The position numbers and the translations under genes were made by a program. A stretch of DNA of 64,000 nt from Variovorax ginsengisoli. GTDB lineage: Bacteria; Pseudomonadota; Gammaproteobacteria; Burkholderiales; Burkholderiaceae_C. The notes under the pieces are model-generated. The model did not search any database, was not told the DNA's origin, and was given only the letters and a program-made list of their open reading frames with translations. Positions within the stretch are counted from its first letter, which is position 1. Each line of letters opens with the position of its first letter. The stretch lies in assembly GCF_030811835.1 (NCBI RefSeq), contig NZ_JAUSRO010000006.1, positions 124,001 to 188,000 on the forward strand, read 5' to 3'. Below, one piece after another: positions 60,858 through 64,000 of this stretch.

Positions 60858-62114
60858 ATGCAAGAGCCCTCTGGAGGGACTTTGAAACAGCTCAAGAAAT
60901 CGGCCAAGCTGGCCAATGTGCTCTATGACATCCGCGGCCCCATCATGGAGGCGGCGCAGCGCATGGAGGAAGAAGGCCAGAAGATCATCAAGCTCAACAT
61001 CGGCAATCTCGCCGTGTTCGGCTTCGACGCTCCGGAAGAAGTCCAGCAGGACATGATCCGCAACCTGCCGGCGTCGGCGGGTTATTCGGACAGCAAGGGC
61101 ATCTTCGCTGCGCGCAAGGCGGTCATGCACGAGACCCAGAAGCAGGGCATTGCAGGGGTCACGCTGGACGACATCTATCTGGGCAACGGCGCGAGCGAGC
61201 TGATCGCCATGTCGACCAATGCCTTGCTCGACGACGGCGACGAGTTGCTGCTGCCCGCGCCGGACTATCCGTTGTGGACCGCCGCGACCAGCCTGTCGGG
61301 CGGCAAGCCGGTGCACTACCTTTGCGACGAGGCCAACGGCTGGATGCCCGACCTGGACGACATGCGCGCCAAGATCACGCCGCGCACCAAGGGCATCGTG
61401 GTCATCAATCCGAACAACCCGACCGGCGCACTCTATTCGGTCGAACTGCTCAAGGGCATCGTGGCGATCGCACGCGAACACGGCCTCGTGCTGTTCGCCG
61501 ACGAGGTCTACGACAAGGTGCTCTACGACGACGTCAGGCACACGGCCATCGCGAGCCTGTCGACCGACGTGCTCACGCTGACCTTCAACTCGCTCTCCAA
61601 GAGCTACCGCTCCTGCGGCTATCGCGCTGGCTGGCTGGTGGTGTCGGGCGACAAGAAGCCTGCGCGCGACTATATCGAGGGCCTGACCATGCTCTCGAAC
61701 ATGCGCCTGTGCGCCAACGTGCCGGGTCAGTGGGCCATCCAGACGGCCCTGGGTGGCTACCAGAGCATCAACGATCTGGTCGGCAAGGGCGGCCGCCTGC
61801 GTCGGCAGCGCGACCTGGCCTACGAGCTGATCACGGCCATCCCGGGCGTGAGTTGCGTGAAGCCTGTGGCCGCGCTCTACATGTTCCCCAGGCTCGACCC
61901 CGCGGTCTACCCGATCAAGGACGACCGCCAGTTTTTCCTTGAACTGCTCAAGGAAACCAAGGTGATGCTGGTGCAGGGCACCGGCTTCAACTGGGCCACG
62001 CCCGACCACTTCCGCATCGTCTTCCTGCCCCATGAGGAAGACCTGCGCGAAGCGATCCAGCGGATCGCGAAATTCCTCGAGCGCTACCGGCTGCGCGGCG
62101 GCGAGGGGGCATGA
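60858..62114 (+). CDS. alaA: alanine aminotransferase, AlaA type
   Basis: A 418-residue PLP enzyme of fold type I, strongly resembling E. coli AlaA (YfbQ) along its whole length: YDIRGPIMEAAQRMEEEG, INPNNPTGALYS and the PLP lysine Lys248 in NSLSKSYR. It transfers amino groups between alanine and 2-oxoglutarate and possibly other pairs. First gene of an operon ending in hom; the next gene overlaps its stop by ATGA. Confidence 0.92.
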   Translation: MQEPSGGTLKQLKKSAKLANVLYDIRGPIMEAAQRMEEEGQKIIKLNIGNLAVFGFDAPEEVQQDMIRNLPASAGYSDSKGIFAARKAVMHETQKQGIAGVTLDDIYLGNGASELIAMSTNALLDDGDELLLPAPDYPLWTAATSLSGGKPVHYLCDEANGWMPDLDDMRAKITPRTKGIVVINPNNPTGALYSVELLKGIVAIAREHGLVLFADEVYDKVLYDDVRHTAIASLSTDVLTLTFNSLSKSYRSCGYRAGWLVVSGDKKPARDYIEGLTMLSNMRLCANVPGQWAIQTALGGYQSINDLVGKGGRLRRQRDLAYELITAIPGVSCVKPVAALYMFPRLDPAVYPIKDDRQFFLELLKETKVMLVQGTGFNWATPDHFRIVFLPHEEDLREAIQRIAKFLERYRLRGGEGA

Positions 62115-63139
62115 CATTCGCCTGGCTAGCTGCGACGCTGTCGCTGGCGACATCGGTCGCCGGCGCGGCCGGGCAGGACCCTGTCGCGTTTTCGCACGGT
62201 GACTGGGAGCTCGTCTGCGACAACACGCGCACCTGCCGGGCCGCGGGCTACCAGGACGAAAGCACCAAGTCGGAGCCGGTGTCGATGCGCATCACCCGCG
62301 CCGCAGGGCCGGGCACGGCCATCGATGTCGAACTGCAGATCGGCGGCGAGGCCGAAGTCAAAGGCACGTTGCGGTTCAAGGTTGGCAGTGCCACCGTGTC
62401 CGGCCTTCAGGGTGATGCGCCGAGCTTCGATGCGAAGCAGGTCCGCACCATTCTTCCGGCGTTGCTCGCGAGCGAAGAGGCGACCATCGTCGCCGGAAAT
62501 CGCGGCGCCTGGACGCTGTCGCTCACCGGCCTCACTGCCGTGCTGTTGAAGATGGACGAAGTGCAAGGCCGGGTGGGAACACCGGGCGCGCTGGTGCGTC
62601 GCGGCGCCAAGCCCGAATCTTCCGTGCTGCGGCCTGTAGACGCGCCGGTGGTGCATGCCGTCAGGCCGCCCGCCACGCGGCCCGAGGACGCGGCGCTGGC
62701 CGCGCGCATCTTCCCGCTGATCGACCTCACTGAAGTCAAGGAGCGCTGTAACGACAGCGCAGGCGTGGGCGCCCAGTCGCTCGGCGTCGTTCGACTGAGC
62801 GGCAGCAAGGTGATGCTGTCCCTTGGCTGCAGCGCGGGTGCCTACAACTCCCTGACTTTGCTCTGGACCGCCAACGACAAGCCGCCCTACGCGCCCGTCG
62901 CCCTCAAGGTGACCGGTGACTACGACAGCAGGGACGCCAGTGTCACTGCGGCCTTCAAGAACCGCGGTGTCGGCGACTGCTGGTCGAGCGAGACGTGGCA
63001 CTTCAACGGCAAGGAATTCGTGCGTACCGCTGCCGTCGGCGACAGCATGTGCCGCGGCTTTGCCGGCGGCGCCTGGAGTCTGCTCAGCTACGTCAGCCGC
63101 GTCGTCTTTGCGCCTGCCGCTACCCCATCCAAACCATGA
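62111..63139 (+). CDS. DUF1176 exported protein
   Basis: A 342-residue protein with a signal peptide (about 1-21, ending GAAG) and a DUF1176 body: HGDWELVCDNTRTCRAAGY near the start with a cysteine pair (about 36 and 42) likely to form a disulfide, and GVGDCWSSETWHF plus MCRGFAGGAWSLL near the end. Function unknown. It overlaps alaA upstream and hom downstream by ATGA, so it is tightly coupled to amino-acid biosynthesis genes despite being exported. Confidence 0.85.
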   Translation: MTFAWLAATLSLATSVAGAAGQDPVAFSHGDWELVCDNTRTCRAAGYQDESTKSEPVSMRITRAAGPGTAIDVELQIGGEAEVKGTLRFKVGSATVSGLQGDAPSFDAKQVRTILPALLASEEATIVAGNRGAWTLSLTGLTAVLLKMDEVQGRVGTPGALVRRGAKPESSVLRPVDAPVVHAVRPPATRPEDAALAARIFPLIDLTEVKERCNDSAGVGAQSLGVVRLSGSKVMLSLGCSAGAYNSLTLLWTANDKPPYAPVALKVTGDYDSRDASVTAAFKNRGVGDCWSSETWHFNGKEFVRTAAVGDSMCRGFAGGAWSLLSYVSRVVFAPAATPSKP

Positions 63140-64000
63140 ACGCGACCTCCTCCATGAAACCCATCCAAGTCGGCCTGCTGGGCATCGGCACCGTCGGAAG
63201 CGGCACCTTCAACGTGCTCCAGCGAAACCAGGAAGAAATCAAACGCCGTGCCGGGCGTGGCATTGAAGTCACCATGGTCGCGGCGCGCAACCTCGAGCGT
63301 GCGCGCTCCATCGTGGGCGACGGCGTCCAGGTGGTGGTCGATGCGCGTGCCGTGATCGCCAACCCCGAGATCGACATCGTGGTCGAACTCATCGGCGGCT
63401 ACGGCATTGCCAAGGAGCTGGTGCTCGAAGCCATTGCGGCCGGCAAGCACGTGGTGACGGCCAACAAGGCGCTGCTGGCAGTGCATGGCACCGAGATCTT
63501 CGCGGCGGCCCAGACAAAGGGCGTGATGGTGGCCTTCGAGGCCGCGGTGGCCGGTGGCATTCCGATCATCAAGGCACTGCGCGAGGGCCTGACGGCCAAC
63601 AGCATTCAGTGGATCGCCGGCATCATCAACGGCACCACCAACTTCATCCTTTCCGAGATGCGCGACAAGGGCCTGGACTTTGCGACGGTGCTCCAGGAGG
63701 CGCAGCGCCTGGGGTACGCCGAGGCCGATCCGACCTTCGACATCGAAGGTGTCGATGCCGCGCACAAGGTCACGCTGATGAGCGCCATCGCCTTTGGCAT
63801 GCCGGTGCAGTTCGACCGCGCGCACGTCGAAGGCATCACCAAGCTCGCGGCGCAGGACATCAAGTACGCCGAGCAACTGGGCTACCGCATCAAGCTGCTG
63901 GGCATCACGCGCCGCGCCAAGGATGGCATCGAGCTGCGTGTGCACCCGAGCCTGGTGCCGGCCAAGCGCCTGCTGGCCAACGTCGAAGGGGCGATGAACG
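63136..64000 (+). CDS. hom: homoserine dehydrogenase, N-terminal part (cut by window edge)
   Basis: Two hundred eighty-eight codons are present and the frame is still open at the edge. Rossmann motif LLGIGTVGSGT (about 14-24), TANKALLA (about 110-117), and the catalytic region GIINGTTNFILSEM and GYAEADPTFDIEG (about 162-205) identify it. It reduces aspartate semialdehyde to homoserine for Thr, Met and Ile synthesis. ATG at 63,136 overlaps the DUF1176 stop; an in-frame ATG at 63,154 is an alternative. A C-terminal ACT domain is expected outside the window. Confidence 0.96.
   Translation, partial: MNATSSMKPIQVGLLGIGTVGSGTFNVLQRNQEEIKRRAGRGIEVTMVAARNLERARSIVGDGVQVVVDARAVIANPEIDIVVELIGGYGIAKELVLEAIAAGKHVVTANKALLAVHGTEIFAAAQTKGVMVAFEAAVAGGIPIIKALREGLTANSIQWIAGIINGTTNFILSEMRDKGLDFATVLQEAQRLGYAEADPTFDIEGVDAAHKVTLMSAIAFGMPVQFDRAHVEGITKLAAQDIKYAEQLGYRIKLLGITRRAKDGIELRVHPSLVPAKRLLANVEGAMN

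Overview
The window is high-GC DNA with dense, short-spaced operons, typical of a betaproteobacterium of the order Burkholderiales, most likely Comamonadaceae (Variovorax or a close relative). This placement is inferred from the protein families, from EarP, from an H-NS-type protein with a GRGRKPRW core, from priB lying between rpsF and rpsR, from the surE-pcm-nlpD and HU-ppiD orders, and from a GC-rich intergenic repeat. No species assignment was computed.

Region 1 (about 1-17,300) is an accessory catabolic island. A minus-strand operon (13,135 down to 359) encodes a DapA-type lyase, a complete dipeptide-type ABC importer (binding protein, two permeases, fused double ATPase), an epimerase, two short-chain dehydrogenases, a flavoprotein, a dihydropyrimidinase/hydantoinase and a nitrilase-type N-carbamoyl-D-amino-acid hydrolase. 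Most junctions are ATGA or GTGA overlaps. A LysR regulator sits at its head, and a plus-strand operon (hydantoin-racemase family, FAD-linked oxidase, HpcH/HpaI aldolase) runs the other way. The two control regions carry matching TAAC-N5-GTTA dyads. The whole reads as uptake, racemisation, ring opening and decarbamoylation of an unknown cyclic ureide or hydantoin, followed by oxidation and aldol cleavage of the carbon skeleton.

Region 2 (17,300-36,700) is mostly core: earP, a lipoprotein gamma-glutamyltransferase bracketed by terminators, uvrC-pgsA, a DMT exporter, a LysR/haloacetate-dehalogenase/tartrate-dehydrogenase-like unit, HU, tRNA-Val, ppiD, tRNA-His, an H-NS-like protein, a quinone oxidoreductase, surE-pcm-nlpD-rlmD and a Bax-inhibitor-1 family protein.

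Region 3 (36,800-48,600) is an iron region: a GlcG/HbpS protein, hemP, tonB-exbB-exbD, bfd, piuC, a siderophore receptor, and a five-gene operon (PepSY membrane protein, DUF2271, DUF4198, ApbE, flavoreductase) that looks like an extracytoplasmic flavinylated ferric-reductase system. Bacterioferritin closes the block. Fur-like boxes precede hemP, the receptor and the PepSY operon.

Region 4 (48,700-64,000) is core: ahpC-ahpF with an OxyR-type operator, the divergent ppsR/ppsA pair, rpsF-priB-rpsR-rplI, dnaB with DnaA boxes in its leader, a PIN-PhoH protein, bcp, an Mth938-type protein, and an alaA-DUF1176-hom operon that runs off the right edge. No CRISPR array, rRNA, prophage or insertion sequence was recognised.
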